Assembly: GCA_026400435.1 (NCBI GenBank)
Contig: JAPLOZ010000005.1
Span: 1 to 64,000 of the forward strand
Origin: Hyphomicrobiales bacterium
GTDB lineage: Bacteria > Pseudomonadota > Alphaproteobacteria > Rhizobiales > Rhizobiaceae
Reading direction: 5' to 3'
DNA length: 64,000 nucleotides
This document shows positions 1-7,735 of the stretch, piece by piece. The position numbers and the translations under genes were made by a program. Below the pieces are notes generated by a model. It was not told where the DNA came from, did not search any database, and saw nothing but the letters and a program-made list of their open reading frames with translations. Position 1 is the first letter of the stretch. Every line of letters starts with the position of its first letter.

Positions 1-879
1 TCCGTGCTGATGAACGCCATCCCGGCCGTGGTCGCCGGCGTCGAGCGCATCGTCATCGTGGTGCCGGCGTCGGGCGGCGTCATCAATCCGCTGGTGCTGG
101 TTGCCGCCGATCTCGCCGGCGTCTCCGAGATCTACCGCGTCGGCGGCGCTCAAGCCGTCGCCGCGCTCGCCTATGGGACGCAGACCATTCGGCCGGTCGC
201 CAAGATCGTCGGGCCCGGCAACGCCTATGTCGCCGCGGCCAAGCGCCAGGTCTTCGGCACGGTCGGCATCGACATGATCGCCGGACCGTCCGAGGTGCTC
301 GTCGTGGCCGACCGTGACAACGATCCCGACTGGATCGCCGCCGACCTGCTGGCGCAGGCCGAGCACGACGTCTCCGCGCAATCGATCCTGCTCACCGACG
401 ACGCCGAATTCGCCAGGGCCGTGGAAGCGGCGGTGGAGCGCCAGTTGACGACACTTCCTCGCGCGGAGACTGCTGCCGCGAGCTGGCGCGATTTCGGCGC
501 CGTCATCCTCGTCGACGATCTCTTTGGCGCCCTGCCGCTGGTCGATCGCATCGCCGCAGAACATGTCGAGCTCGCCATCGCCGATGCCGAAGGCTTCCTC
601 GCCAAGATGCGCAATGCCGGCGCTGTGTTTCTGGGGCGTCATACGCCCGAGGTGATCGGCGACTATGTCGGCGGCTCAAACCATGTGCTGCCGACCGCGC
701 GCTCGGCGCGGTTTTCCTCCGGCCTGTCGGTGCTCGATTTCGTCAAGCGCACGTCGATTCTGAAACTCGGCGCCGAAGAACTGCGCAAGCTGGCGCCGGC
801 GGCGATTGCGCTGGCCCGGGCCGAAGGGCTCGACGCGCATGGCCGCTCCGTCGCCATACGGCTGAACTTGATGCCATGA
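1..879 (+). CDS. hisD: Histidinol dehydrogenase, 3' part (5' end outside window)
   Basis: This enzyme performs the last two steps of histidine synthesis, the NAD-dependent oxidation of L-histidinol to L-histidine, with a zinc ion at the active site. The reading frame is open from base 1, so the gene begins upstream and about the first third of the usual ~430-residue protein is missing. The visible part has family landmarks: the [13 protein letters not shown] block, the [15 protein letters not shown] block, the [12 protein letters not shown] block, the AEHD segment and, near the end, [12 protein letters not shown]. Its stop overlaps the next start (ATGA), so it is translationally coupled to the UPF0262 gene. 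The call is secure; only the upstream boundary is unknown. Confidence 0.97.
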   Translation, partial: SVLMNAIPAVVAGVERIVIVVPASGGVINPLVLVAADLAGVSEIYRVGGAQAVAALAYGTQTIRPVAKIVGPGNAYVAAAKRQVFGTVGIDMIAGPSEVLVVADRDNDPDWIAADLLAQAEHDVSAQSILLTDDAEFARAVEAAVERQLTTLPRAETAAASWRDFGAVILVDDLFGALPLVDRIAAEHVELAIADAEGFLAKMRNAGAVFLGRHTPEVIGDYVGGSNHVLPTARSARFSSGLSVLDFVKRTSILKLGAEELRKLAPAAIALARAEGLDAHGRSVAIRLNLMP

Positions 880-1361
880 CCGGGCACGATCCGCAGCGTT
901 CGCGACTGGTCGACGTCGAGCTCGACGACACGATCGGCCGCTCGACGCCCGATGTCGAGCATGAACGCGCGGTGGCGATCTTCGACCTCATCGAGGAGAA
1001 CAGTTTTCGCCCGATCAACGACACCGGCGAGGGTCCCTACCGGCTGAAGCTCTCGCTGGTGGAGGCGCGGCTGGTCTTTGCCATTGCGCGCGAGAGCGGC
1101 GAGGACGTCGTCACCCATATCCTGTCGCTGACCCCGTTCCGGCGGATCGTCAAGGACTACTACATGATCTGCGAGAGCTACTACGACGCCATCCGCAATT
1201 CGACTCCGAGCCAGATCGAGGCAATCGACATGGGCCGCCGCGGCCTCCACAATGACGGCTCGCAGACCCTGATGGACCGGCTCGCCGGCAAGATCGACGT
1301 CGATTTCGGCACCGCGCGGCGGCTGTTCACGCTGATCTGCGTGCTGCATTGGCGCGGATGA
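876..1361 (+). CDS. UPF0262 family protein
   Basis: This is a 161-residue cytoplasmic protein of the uncharacterised UPF0262 family, which I recognise from alphaproteobacteria as the regular neighbour of hisD. It has no signal peptide or membrane segment. Notable stretches are the [11 protein letters not shown] and [19 protein letters not shown] segments in the middle, which look helical. Start and stop overlap both neighbours by ATGA junctions (with hisD at 876-879 and with the phosphatase gene at 1358-1361), so the three genes are very likely one transcript. No biochemical function can be read from the sequence. Confidence 0.9.
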   Translation: MTGHDPQRSRLVDVELDDTIGRSTPDVEHERAVAIFDLIEENSFRPINDTGEGPYRLKLSLVEARLVFAIARESGEDVVTHILSLTPFRRIVKDYYMICESYYDAIRNSTPSQIEAIDMGRRGLHNDGSQTLMDRLAGKIDVDFGTARRLFTLICVLHWRG

Positions 1362-1816
1362 ATACGCCCCTCGCCCAACCTCGCTCGGTGCTGTTTGTGT
1401 GCGGCATGAACGCCGTGCGCTCGCCCGTCGCCGAACGGCTGGCGCGCGCAATGCTTCCGTCTTCCGTCTTCGTCGCCTCGGCCGGCGTGCATGTCGGCGA
1501 GGCCGATCCCTTCGTCGATGCGGTACTTGCCGAGGAAGGCATCGATGTCGGCGAGCGGACGCCACGGAAGCTTGAAGACCTGGAGGACGACTATTTCGAC
1601 CTCATCGTCACGCTGTCGCCCGAAGCCCATCATGCCGCGCTTGAACTGACCCGGACCCTGTCGGTCGACGTGGAATACTGGCAGACCGCCGATCCCACCG
1701 CGACGCAGGGCACGCGCGACCAGGTGCTGGCCGCCTATCGCGACATGCGCGACCGTCTCAAGGCGCGGATGGCTGAGCGTTTCGGCGAAAAAGCCAGGGA
1801 AAACGGCGCTGATTAA
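1358..1816 (+). CDS. Low-molecular-weight protein tyrosine phosphatase-like / ArsC-fold protein
   Basis: The N-terminus [20 protein letters not shown] matches the phosphate-binding loop of low-Mr phosphatases and arsenate-reductase-like proteins, although the classic C(X)5R loop is CGMNAVRS here. Family members remove phosphate from protein tyrosine or bind arsenate. The late segment DPTATQG holds the Asp expected as general acid (usually DP in this fold). I chose the ATG at 1358 because it forms an ATGA overlap with the UPF0262 stop; a TTG nine bases upstream at 1349 is the alternative. The protein is cytoplasmic, about 152 residues. In this conserved gene string the substrate is unknown. 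Confidence 0.85.
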   Translation: MNTPLAQPRSVLFVCGMNAVRSPVAERLARAMLPSSVFVASAGVHVGEADPFVDAVLAEEGIDVGERTPRKLEDLEDDYFDLIVTLSPEAHHAALELTRTLSVDVEYWQTADPTATQGTRDQVLAAYRDMRDRLKARMAERFGEKARENGAD

Positions 1817-1902
1817 GCTTGTTCACAAAGGCCCGACAATCATATAGGTTCCGCGCAATTCCGGACAGGCGCCGGAAAGTCTGTCCAAACCAAAGGTAGA
1901 GA

Positions 1903-2121
1903 ATGCCGAAGGAAGAAGTCCTCGAGTTCCCGGGAACCATCACCGAATTGCTGCCCAACGCAATGTTCCGCGTGAAGCTCGAAAACGAGCATGAGATCAT
2001 CGCCCACACCGCGGGGCGCATGCGCAAGAATCGCATCCGCGTGCTCACAGGCGACAAGGTGCTCGTCGAGATGACCCCCTACGACCTGACCAAGGGCCGT
2101 ATCACCTACCGCTTCAAATAG
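1903..2121 (+). CDS. infA: Translation initiation factor IF-1
   Basis: This 72-residue protein is the single-domain OB-fold initiation factor that occupies the ribosomal A site during initiation. It has the standard length and the family sequence: it begins [19 protein letters not shown], has the conserved [11 protein letters not shown] segment and ends in KGRITYRFK. It lies 86 bases downstream of the phosphatase gene, so it may have its own promoter in that gap. The position before maf and yacG is the usual alphaproteobacterial order. Confidence 0.98.
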   Translation: MPKEEVLEFPGTITELLPNAMFRVKLENEHEIIAHTAGRMRKNRIRVLTGDKVLVEMTPYDLTKGRITYRFK

Positions 2122-2147
2122 GACGGCCGCAGGCGGCCTGATTTCCG

Positions 2148-2777
2148 ATGAGCGTTTTCCAGAAGCTTGTGCTTGCCTCGGGTTCGGCGCGCCGGATCGA
2201 GCTTCTGCAACAGGCCGGGATCGAACCCGACCGGCTGTTGCCGGCCGACATCGACGAGACGCCGCAGCGTTCGGAACACCCGCGCTCGCTCGCCAAGCGG
2301 CTGGCGCGGGAAAAGGCCGAGAAGGCGCTCGCCTCGCTCAAGAGCGAAGCCGACTACCAGCCCTGTTTCGTGCTGGCGGCCGACACCGTGGTGGCACTCG
2401 GCCGCCGCGTCATGCCCAAGGCCGAGATGATCGACGAGGCGTCGAACAGCCTGCAGCTCCTGTCGGGCCGGACGCATCGCGTCTATTCGTGCGTGTGCCT
2501 CGTCACCCCCTCGGGCAAGGTGCGGCTGCGTCTGGTGGAATCGCGCGTGCGCTTCAAGCGCATCGCCCGCGAGGAGCTCGAAAGCTACCTCGCTTCCGGC
2601 GAATGGCGCGGCAAGGCGGGCGGCTACGCCATCCAGGGCCTGGCCGGCACCTTCGTCGTCAAGCTGGTCGGCTCCTATACGAACGTCGTCGGCCTGCCGC
2701 TCTACGAAACGGTCGGCCTGCTCAACGGCGACGGCTACCAGGTGCATTTCAACTGGCTGTCGGGCGCCCGGGGCTGA
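2148..2777 (+). CDS. maf: Maf-like nucleotide pyrophosphatase
   Basis: Maf-family enzymes hydrolyse non-canonical or modified nucleoside triphosphates (dTTP/UTP-type or m7GTP-type) to monophosphates and are linked to septum inhibition. The 209-residue protein opens with the family P-loop-like [10 protein letters not shown] and has the [11 protein letters not shown] metal/substrate block around residue 75 and the [10 protein letters not shown] block around residue 160. Its length is normal. It lies 26 bases after infA and two bases before the yacG start, so infA-maf-yacG probably share a transcript. Which nucleotide is used cannot be decided by eye. Confidence 0.93.
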   Translation: MSVFQKLVLASGSARRIELLQQAGIEPDRLLPADIDETPQRSEHPRSLAKRLAREKAEKALASLKSEADYQPCFVLAADTVVALGRRVMPKAEMIDEASNSLQLLSGRTHRVYSCVCLVTPSGKVRLRLVESRVRFKRIAREELESYLASGEWRGKAGGYAIQGLAGTFVVKLVGSYTNVVGLPLYETVGLLNGDGYQVHFNWLSGARG

Positions 2778-2779
2778 GC

Positions 2780-3007
2780 TTGGCGACGCCGGGCGCAACC
2801 GTCACACCGCTGCGGCCGAAACGGCCATGCCCGGAATGCGGCCGGCCGTCGGCACGGGACAAGTATCCGTTCTGCTCGGCGCGCTGCAAGAACGTCGACC
2901 TCGGGCGTTGGCTGACCGGTGCCTATGCCATTCCCGAACGCGAAGGCGAGGATGAGGATGGCAGGCCAGGCAGCGGCCAGCGGGAGAGGGAATCCGGGCA
3001 GGACTGA
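2780..3007 (+). CDS. yacG: DNA gyrase inhibitor YacG (zinc-finger protein)
   Basis: This is a 75-residue zinc-binding protein of the YacG family; the E. coli member binds GyrB and inhibits gyrase. The zinc ligands are visible as CPEC near residue 17 and CSARC near residue 34, followed by the family signature KNVDLGRW and then AIPE. The frame is open far upstream inside maf, but the TTG at 2780, two bases after the maf stop, gives the expected family N-terminus, so that start was chosen. The tail is acidic and probably disordered. Confidence 0.9.
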   Translation: MATPGATVTPLRPKRPCPECGRPSARDKYPFCSARCKNVDLGRWLTGAYAIPEREGEDEDGRPGSGQRERESGQD

Positions 3008-3045
3008 CATCCGGAAAGGCTCTGTCAAAATCCCGTCACGAGCGC

Positions 3046-3073
3046 TGGACAGCCCGATTTGCCGTGCTATAAC
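3046..3073 (+). promoter_or_regulatory. Probable sigma-70-type promoter for tRNA-Phe
   Basis: TGGACA at 3046-3051 and TATAAC at 3068-3073 are separated by 16 bases and sit about 65 bases ahead of tRNA-Phe. They match housekeeping -35 and -10 elements well and stand in a gap with no gene. This is inferred from consensus only. Confidence 0.5.
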
Positions 3074-3136
3074 CCACCCGCTTTCCGGGAGGTTTCGCTC
3101 CCGTCATCCTGATGGGTTGCACCGATCGGGAGAAAA

Positions 3137-3212
3137 GCCCAGGTAGCTCAGTTGGTAGAGCAGCGGATTGAAAATCCGCGTGTCGGTGGTTCGATTCCGC
3201 CCCTGGGCACCA
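3137..3212 (+). tRNA. tRNA-Phe (GAA)
   Basis: A 76-base cloverleaf with encoded CCA. The acceptor arms GCCCAGG and CCTGGGC pair, the D-arm contains GCTCAGTTGGTAGAGC, the anticodon arm is GCGGA-loop-TCCGC with anticodon GAA, and the T-loop is TTCGATT. It decodes Phe. Its 3' end (3197-3212) is nearly repeated at 12994-13009, which suggests use as an integration site. Confidence 0.97.
3197..3212 (+). repeat. Candidate attL: tRNA-Phe 3' end
   Basis: The last 16 bases of tRNA-Phe, CCGCCCCTGGGCACCA, recur with one change at 12994-13009. tRNA 3' ends are the commonest targets of tyrosine-recombinase islands. The pair would frame 9.8 kb of accessory DNA. No integrase gene is left in the interval, so this is an inference from the repeat and the gene content. 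Confidence 0.5.
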
Positions 3213-3470
3213 TCCCATCTCCAAAACCTACACATTTTCATGGTGAAAACTGGATTATGTGCACTTTATTCCACCTTTTAGTCCACCAAGCGACTGTCCC
3301 TCGGTCCCTGGGAATCAGGCAGCTTGAAGACTCGAATGTCTGCGTTGCGCCCTCGTTTCGGTCGCAACGACATTGACTGCCGTTTGCCAAAAAGCAGACA
3401 TCCGATGGGTCGCATCACAGTCGCGGACGGACTAGCCATATCGCTGCACTAGAGTCGTCTCGGCCGCGGC
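3213..3470. other. Gene-free stretch between tRNA-Phe and IS21 remnant
   Basis: No convincing gene is seen here. The base composition is more AT-rich than the flanks. There is a spaced inverted repeat, ATGTCTGC at 3336-3343 and GCAGACAT at 3394-3401, of unknown role. The stretch fits eroded mobile DNA just inside an island edge. Confidence 0.4.
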
Positions 3471-3568
3471 TGTTGATTGCCACTGAGAACTGACCCGGTA
3501 CCGAGGGATATTTCCACCGAGAATTGACCCATGTTTGAACCAGCCTGCACGACAGTGGGGGCTTTGGA

Positions 3569-3860
3569 GTGATCGACATGGCGTTATTGAGCGTAATCCG
3601 ACGCTGGCATTTTCGAGATCATCTATCGATCCGTGAGATTGGCCGTAGAACCGGCCTGTCACCTAATACCATTCGCAAATATCTGCGCGTGGACGGTGTG
3701 GAGCCGATCATGCTCCGGAGCTTGAAGATGCACGGCATGGCACAGGCCCACGGCATGGCACAGGCCGTAGGCGAGCTCACTGAACAGGGAGCGCCGGCGT
3801 TTGCAGCCGCCGTTCCGATCTTGTCGCAACCGCTGAAGGCCGAGACCGCCGAGCGCGAGG
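3569..3860 (+). pseudogene. Fused istA/istB transposase fragment
   Basis: The frame starts with MIDMALLSVIRRWHFRDHL, the N-terminal helix-turn-helix region of an IS21 IstA transposase (about 46 residues, up to the YLRVDGVEP segment). It then jumps near 3708 directly into the N-terminus of an IstB helper ATPase (LRSLKMHGMAQ...VGELTEQG... KAETAERE). The catalytic DDE domain of IstA and the Walker motifs of IstB are missing. An 18-base tandem duplication, CACGGCATGGCACAGGCC at 3731-3748 and 3749-3766, adds six residues inside the IstB part. The frame stays open into antisense HupE sequence, but that part is not coding. Confidence 0.8.
3731..3766 (+). repeat. 18-bp perfect tandem duplication in istB fragment
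   Basis: Two identical adjacent copies of CACGGCATGGCACAGGCC. It is in frame, so it looks like a slippage event in a decaying gene. Confidence 0.95.
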
Positions 3861-3894
3861 GAGGTGCACCGAGGGCAGGGCGTTTGTTGAGCTC

Positions 3895-4896
3895 CTACGC
3901 GCCCGGACCAAAGCTGCCCAGGCGTTCGATCAGCCAGACCATCGACATCGTGCCGATCGCGAAAGCTGCGACCAGCCTTGCCGGTTTCGCATCGACGGGG
4001 ACGAGGTTCTTCACCGCCCAGAATACGGCCAGCACCGCCGCCACGAAGAGAAGTTGGCCGGCTTCGACGCCAAGGTTGAAGGTCAGCAAGGCCACCGGCA
4101 CGTCGGACTGGGGCAGCCCGGTCTCCTTCAGCGCACCGGCAAAACCGAAGCCGTGCAGCAGGCCGAAGGCGAAGGCGACAAGCCAGGGGTATGCTTCCGA
4201 AAGGCGTCGTTCACCGGGGCGCTGCTTGATCAGTTCCCTGGCGACGAAGGCGATGCTGAGCGCGATGACCGCTTCCACGGGTCTTTGCGGCAAGCTGAAA
4301 TAGCCGAGCGATGCGCCGGCAAGCGTGATGCTGTGAGCCACAGTGAAGGCTGTAATGGTCTTCGCCAGCATCCACGGACTTGGGATGAGGAGAATGAGCG
4401 CAAAGACAAAGAGCAGGTGGTCAAGACCGGACAGGATGTGGTCGACGCCGAGAAGAAAATACGTCGCGGCGACTTCCATGGTGGACTGTTCGCCCGCGAC
4501 CGTAAAGCTGGGCGCTTCCGGCGTCATGCGGGCCACTTCGATCGATCCGTCCAGGTACTGGATGCGGGCGAGCGCGTCGGTCATGGTGGACGCCAGACCC
4601 TCAACGGTTATTTTGCTACCCTTGAGGCCGCCTGTGCAAACCGCCACCCAACGCTCGGTATAGGCATTCGCCTCAATCGACCGGAAAGGGTCGGCCTTCG
4701 GCGTGCAGTTTTGGGGCAGTTGCACGTAAAGCCCAAGCCTGAGGTCGCCGCGCGCCGGCACCTTCCACAGGACGGTGAACTCTTCGGCCCGCGTTTCCTG
4801 CATGTCGAGATAGGCGGGCCGCATCTCGTGGGCCGTCGCCGGCAAAGCAAGGAATGCGCTGAGCGACAGAACGAGGAGCAGCGCGAAACGCCTCAT
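3895..4896 (-). CDS. HupE/UreJ-family membrane protein, secreted N-terminal domain
   Basis: This 333-residue protein belongs to the HupE/UreJ group, members of which are linked to nickel or cobalt uptake. It has a signal peptide ending at ATAHE, an extracytoplasmic domain of about 130 residues containing two cysteines (NCTP, VCTGG) that could form a disulfide, and then six or so membrane helices. The family His/Asp cluster is present in the first helices (LGVDHILSGLDHLLFVF) and again as LLHGFGFAG; these could bind metal. It is the last gene of the DUF3604 operon and its start overlaps the PpiC gene stop by ATGA. Its role as a metal permease for the operon's enzymes is inference; the substrate is unknown. 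Confidence 0.85.
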   Translation of the reverse strand: MRRFALLLVLSLSAFLALPATAHEMRPAYLDMQETRAEEFTVLWKVPARGDLRLGLYVQLPQNCTPKADPFRSIEANAYTERWVAVCTGGLKGSKITVEGLASTMTDALARIQYLDGSIEVARMTPEAPSFTVAGEQSTMEVAATYFLLGVDHILSGLDHLLFVFALILLIPSPWMLAKTITAFTVAHSITLAGASLGYFSLPQRPVEAVIALSIAFVARELIKQRPGERRLSEAYPWLVAFAFGLLHGFGFAGALKETGLPQSDVPVALLTFNLGVEAGQLLFVAAVLAVFWAVKNLVPVDAKPARLVAAFAIGTMSMVWLIERLGSFGPGA

Positions 4897-5744
4897 GGGC
4901 TCGCGCCTTCCTCGGGCGCCTCAATGACGATCCTATATCGCTTCAGCAGCGCATCGAGCCGCTCGTCCGCGATGGCCTGGCGCCGGTCATTGGTCCATTC
5001 GCGGAGCACCGCATCGCGCACGTCGCCCAGTGCCGGCAGCCGGCCGGCCCGGTGTTCCGAGACGCGGACGAGATGGAGGCCGAAGGACGACGCTACAGGA
5101 CCTATCCATCGGCCGGCCGGGGCGGCGCTGACGGCAGCCGCGAATTCGGGGCCGAAAATGTTGCCGATCGACGCGATGTCCGTCGGCGGCATCTCTGCAG
5201 GCAGCAGCGAGGCATCGCCGAGCGTGGCGGCTTCGAGTGCGGGGTCGGCCTCTAGCTTCGCCAGGATGACGGTTGCGTCGGCGTCGATGGCCTCGCCCCG
5301 TTGGGCGGGGTTCAGGAATATCTGCTCGAAACCGGCTTCGGCCGCCGTCTCGAACTTTTCGGGATGCGTGTCGAGATAGGCCTGCAATTCGGCGTCGGTG
5401 GGCGTGGCGGCGTCGGCACCGGCATCGGTCATGAACTGGATCTTCTGCTGCAGCCGCCGACGGATGACGGTGTCGCCCTGGTCGAGCCCGAGCGCCAGCG
5501 CCTCGCGCACGTCGATCTCCTCCTTCACATAGGCGTCGATCAGCCCCTTGAGCTCTTCGGGCGAGGGCGGCCGCTGCCAGGTCTTGGCGAAGACGGCGGC
5601 GAGCTGTTCGATCTTGGGCGCGCTGACCACGATGTCGTCGGCGCGGCGTTCCGACGAGGAGGCGAGCAGCCCGTAGGCGACGAAGATGGCGACGGCCGCC
5701 AGCGTGAAGTGCAGCAGCGGCTCATGCAGGAGGCGTTTCAGCAT
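4893..5744 (-). CDS. Membrane-anchored PpiC-type peptidyl-prolyl isomerase
   Basis: This 283-residue protein has one N-terminal transmembrane anchor (FTLAAVAIFVAYGLLA) and a periplasmic body. It begins with a SurA/PpiD-like helical part (QLAAVFAKTWQRPPSPEELKGLID, with VKEEIDVREALALGLD) and continues into a parvulin-like domain around residues 140-250, with the GWIGPVASSFGLHLVRV-type end of the fold written here as GRWIGPVASSFGLHLV. Such proteins help fold exported proteins. It sits between the three DUF3604 genes and HupE, with a 48-base gap upstream and a four-base overlap downstream, so it is probably the dedicated foldase of the exported DUF3604 proteins. Confidence 0.85.
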   Translation of the reverse strand: MLKRLLHEPLLHFTLAAVAIFVAYGLLASSSERRADDIVVSAPKIEQLAAVFAKTWQRPPSPEELKGLIDAYVKEEIDVREALALGLDQGDTVIRRRLQQKIQFMTDAGADAATPTDAELQAYLDTHPEKFETAAEAGFEQIFLNPAQRGEAIDADATVILAKLEADPALEAATLGDASLLPAEMPPTDIASIGNIFGPEFAAAVSAAPAGRWIGPVASSFGLHLVRVSEHRAGRLPALGDVRDAVLREWTNDRRQAIADERLDALLKRYRIVIEAPEEGASP

Positions 5745-5792
5745 GGTGTCGTCATTCGTTCGTCCCGAAGCCTGGATTTTGAAGACGCCGTC

Positions 5793-7697
5793 TCAGGGCG
5801 TGTACCAGATCGGCGAGGTGTAGGCGCGCTCCTGCGTGGTCATCGGCACCTCGGGTGACATCTTTATGCCGAAACGCTGCGCCTCATAGGCTGTCCAGCG
5901 CGGCGTCGGGATTTCCAGCACGCGGGCATAGTAGAAGGCGGTCTGCGCCGGGTCGAATTCCGGATCGGTCCAGACCGTGATCAGTTCGGGGTCGCCGATG
6001 GTGTTCGTCCAGATCGCCTTTTCGACATTCACAGTGTTGCCGACCGGGGGCAGCTTGCCGTCGGCGCCTGGCATGCGACCGTCGCTCCAGACCACGTCGT
6101 AGACCTTTTCCTGGGTCGCGCCATCGGCGCCCAGCCAGCCCTTCACGATCTGGATGCGGTCGAGGTTGCCGCTGTAGGGGTCCTTCATCGCGGCGACGAG
6201 GAAGGACGGCGCCTTGCCCTCCGGCGCCTTCGGCAGGTCGCCGCCCATTGGCACGCCCTTCTCGTAGCCGGCGGCGGCGGGCATCCGGGATGCAGCATCA
6301 TCGGCGGTGAAATCAAACCCGCCGAAGAACCGCACCGTCATCCGGCTGCCGGTCGTCGCATAGGTCTCCTTGCGCTTCATCGCGTCGAAGATCGACTCGC
6401 GGGTGTTCTCGGTCGCCCATACGACCGCCAGACCGCTGGCGGCCTGCTGCCAGCCCATGACGTTGAATTTCGGATCGGGGGCCTCGATCACTACATGTTC
6501 CCAGCGGTGCTCGGTCGGCTCCACGCCGGAATGCTTGCCGAAGAAATTGTTCTCTCCGGCGGTCGAGAGCGAGGTGTGCGAGTCGGTGCTGCCGACAAAG
6601 CCGAACTTGTAGGGGTTCACGCCCAGGCTTGCGGCAAGCTTCAGACCGTTCTTCAACGCCTCGCGGGCGTATTCGTATTGCAGCATGTCAGGCGTCTTGA
6701 CCTCGGTGCCGTTGAGGTTCGACCGGTCCCAGACCTCGTATCCCGCGAACTCGTCGTTTGGCGACAGGTAGGGATGCGCCTCGCCGTCGCCCTTGATCTG
6801 GGTGATCTCGATCAGGGGTTCGTACTGGATGCGCTTGGCCGCCAGTTCGGCGGTCAGCGGCGTGCCATCAAAATTCTCGACGGTGAACATCCGACCGTTC
6901 GACAGGTTGCCGTTGTGCGGGATGGCCAGCACGTCGCCGCCCGTCCTCGCCTCGAATTCGGCCATGTAAGACCACAGATCCTCTGGGTTCTTGCTGTCGT
7001 ATTGCGAGAAGGGCAGCGTCTGGTTGGCCACGGTGGCATCGTCGCGGAACAGCACGTTTCGGTGCATGTTGTAGCCCCCCGCCGAAGTCCACTCGAACCC
7101 GATCATCGCGGTGAAGACGCCGGGATCGTTGTAGCGGTCGGCGAGCGCCGTGTAGGTTTCCCAGGCACTGCGAACGGCCTTTTCGTTCTTGATCGGTGGC
7201 TCGTCGCCCGACAGCGAGCCCACGATCTCCATCGCCGTCGCAAAGATCCTGGCATTGTCGCCAGTCGACAGTTCACCATACCAGCGGCGGCCCGCCTCGG
7301 TCGAAAGCACCTCGGGATCGCCGCTCAGAAGCTGCGGCATCAGGCCGTACATCTCGGCGTGGTCCGAGATAACCAGGAAATCGAGCGGCTGGCCGAGTTT
7401 CGCGCGCAGCCCGCCGGTGGACAGCACCTCTTCGCCGCGCGCGAAGCGGAACGCATCCTCCTGTCCGATCCGGTTCAGGGTGCCCGCATCGACGGAGACC
7501 GAGGTGTGCAAGTGGGTGTCGCCGAACAGCGGCCGCGTGGGGAAGGACCGTCCCGCATAGGGCGAGAACTCGCGCTTGATCACAGCTCCGACGTCATCGG
7601 GCGTGATCGCCTCATGATTGTCGATGTCTTGCGCGAAGGCCGCGGGTGCCGACAGGCAGCACAGCAGGGCGACCGTGGAAAGCATGAAGTGCTTCAT
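5793..7697 (-). CDS. Exported DUF3604 protein (third in operon)
   Basis: This 634-residue protein has a cleavable signal peptide (MKHFMLSTVALLCCLSAPAAFAQ). DUF3604 proteins resemble PHP-type metal hydrolases, and the expected HxH metal motif is visible as FGDTHLHTSVSVDAG with His62 and His64. Further conserved stretches shared with its two neighbours include SDHAE, ENTRESIFDAMKRKE, RMTVRFFGG, GVPMGGDL, DRIQIVKGWL and the C-terminal AYTSPIWYTP. Likely periplasmic; substrate unknown. The frame allows four more residues upstream, but GGAGG lies just before the ATG at 7697, so that start was chosen. It is separated from the next upstream paralogue by 38 bases and from the PpiC gene by 48. Confidence 0.85.
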   Translation of the reverse strand: MKHFMLSTVALLCCLSAPAAFAQDIDNHEAITPDDVGAVIKREFSPYAGRSFPTRPLFGDTHLHTSVSVDAGTLNRIGQEDAFRFARGEEVLSTGGLRAKLGQPLDFLVISDHAEMYGLMPQLLSGDPEVLSTEAGRRWYGELSTGDNARIFATAMEIVGSLSGDEPPIKNEKAVRSAWETYTALADRYNDPGVFTAMIGFEWTSAGGYNMHRNVLFRDDATVANQTLPFSQYDSKNPEDLWSYMAEFEARTGGDVLAIPHNGNLSNGRMFTVENFDGTPLTAELAAKRIQYEPLIEITQIKGDGEAHPYLSPNDEFAGYEVWDRSNLNGTEVKTPDMLQYEYAREALKNGLKLAASLGVNPYKFGFVGSTDSHTSLSTAGENNFFGKHSGVEPTEHRWEHVVIEAPDPKFNVMGWQQAASGLAVVWATENTRESIFDAMKRKETYATTGSRMTVRFFGGFDFTADDAASRMPAAAGYEKGVPMGGDLPKAPEGKAPSFLVAAMKDPYSGNLDRIQIVKGWLGADGATQEKVYDVVWSDGRMPGADGKLPPVGNTVNVEKAIWTNTIGDPELITVWTDPEFDPAQTAFYYARVLEIPTPRWTAYEAQRFGIKMSPEVPMTTQERAYTSPIWYTP

Positions 7698-7735
7698 TCG
7701 TTCCTCCATTGCATGACTTTGAGCAGGACTCCTGG

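Larger units (their letters stand above)
3471..3860 (+). mobile_element. IS21-family insertion sequence, decayed remnant with left end
   Basis: The left end carries two IS21-type terminal repeats, CCACTGAGAACTGACCC at 3480-3496 and CCACCGAGAATTGACCC at 3514-3530, with two differences. Behind them lie the starts of an istA-like and an istB-like gene fused by an internal deletion. The right end and most of both genes are gone; similarity fades near 3860, just before the 3' end of the HupE gene. The element can no longer move by itself. The outer left boundary is approximate. Confidence 0.75.

Noticed and set aside
2103-2140. GGCCGC/GCGGCC palindrome after infA as a terminator
   Set aside because: The loop of two bases is too small and the T-run is weak.
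3336-3401. Spaced ATGTCTGC/GCAGACAT inverted repeat as a structured RNA or attachment site
   Set aside because: The arms are 50 bases apart and short; chance occurrence cannot be excluded.
3895-4303. Plus-strand continuation of the transposase frame into the HupE region
   Set aside because: The frame stays open only as antisense to the HupE gene, whose sequence has clear membrane helices and motifs. The transposase similarity ends near 3860.
4054-5379. Long plus-strand open frame of about 440 codons across the HupE and PpiC genes
   Set aside because: It has Arg/Gly/Ala-rich, low-complexity translation with no domain, typical of antisense frames in GC-rich DNA.
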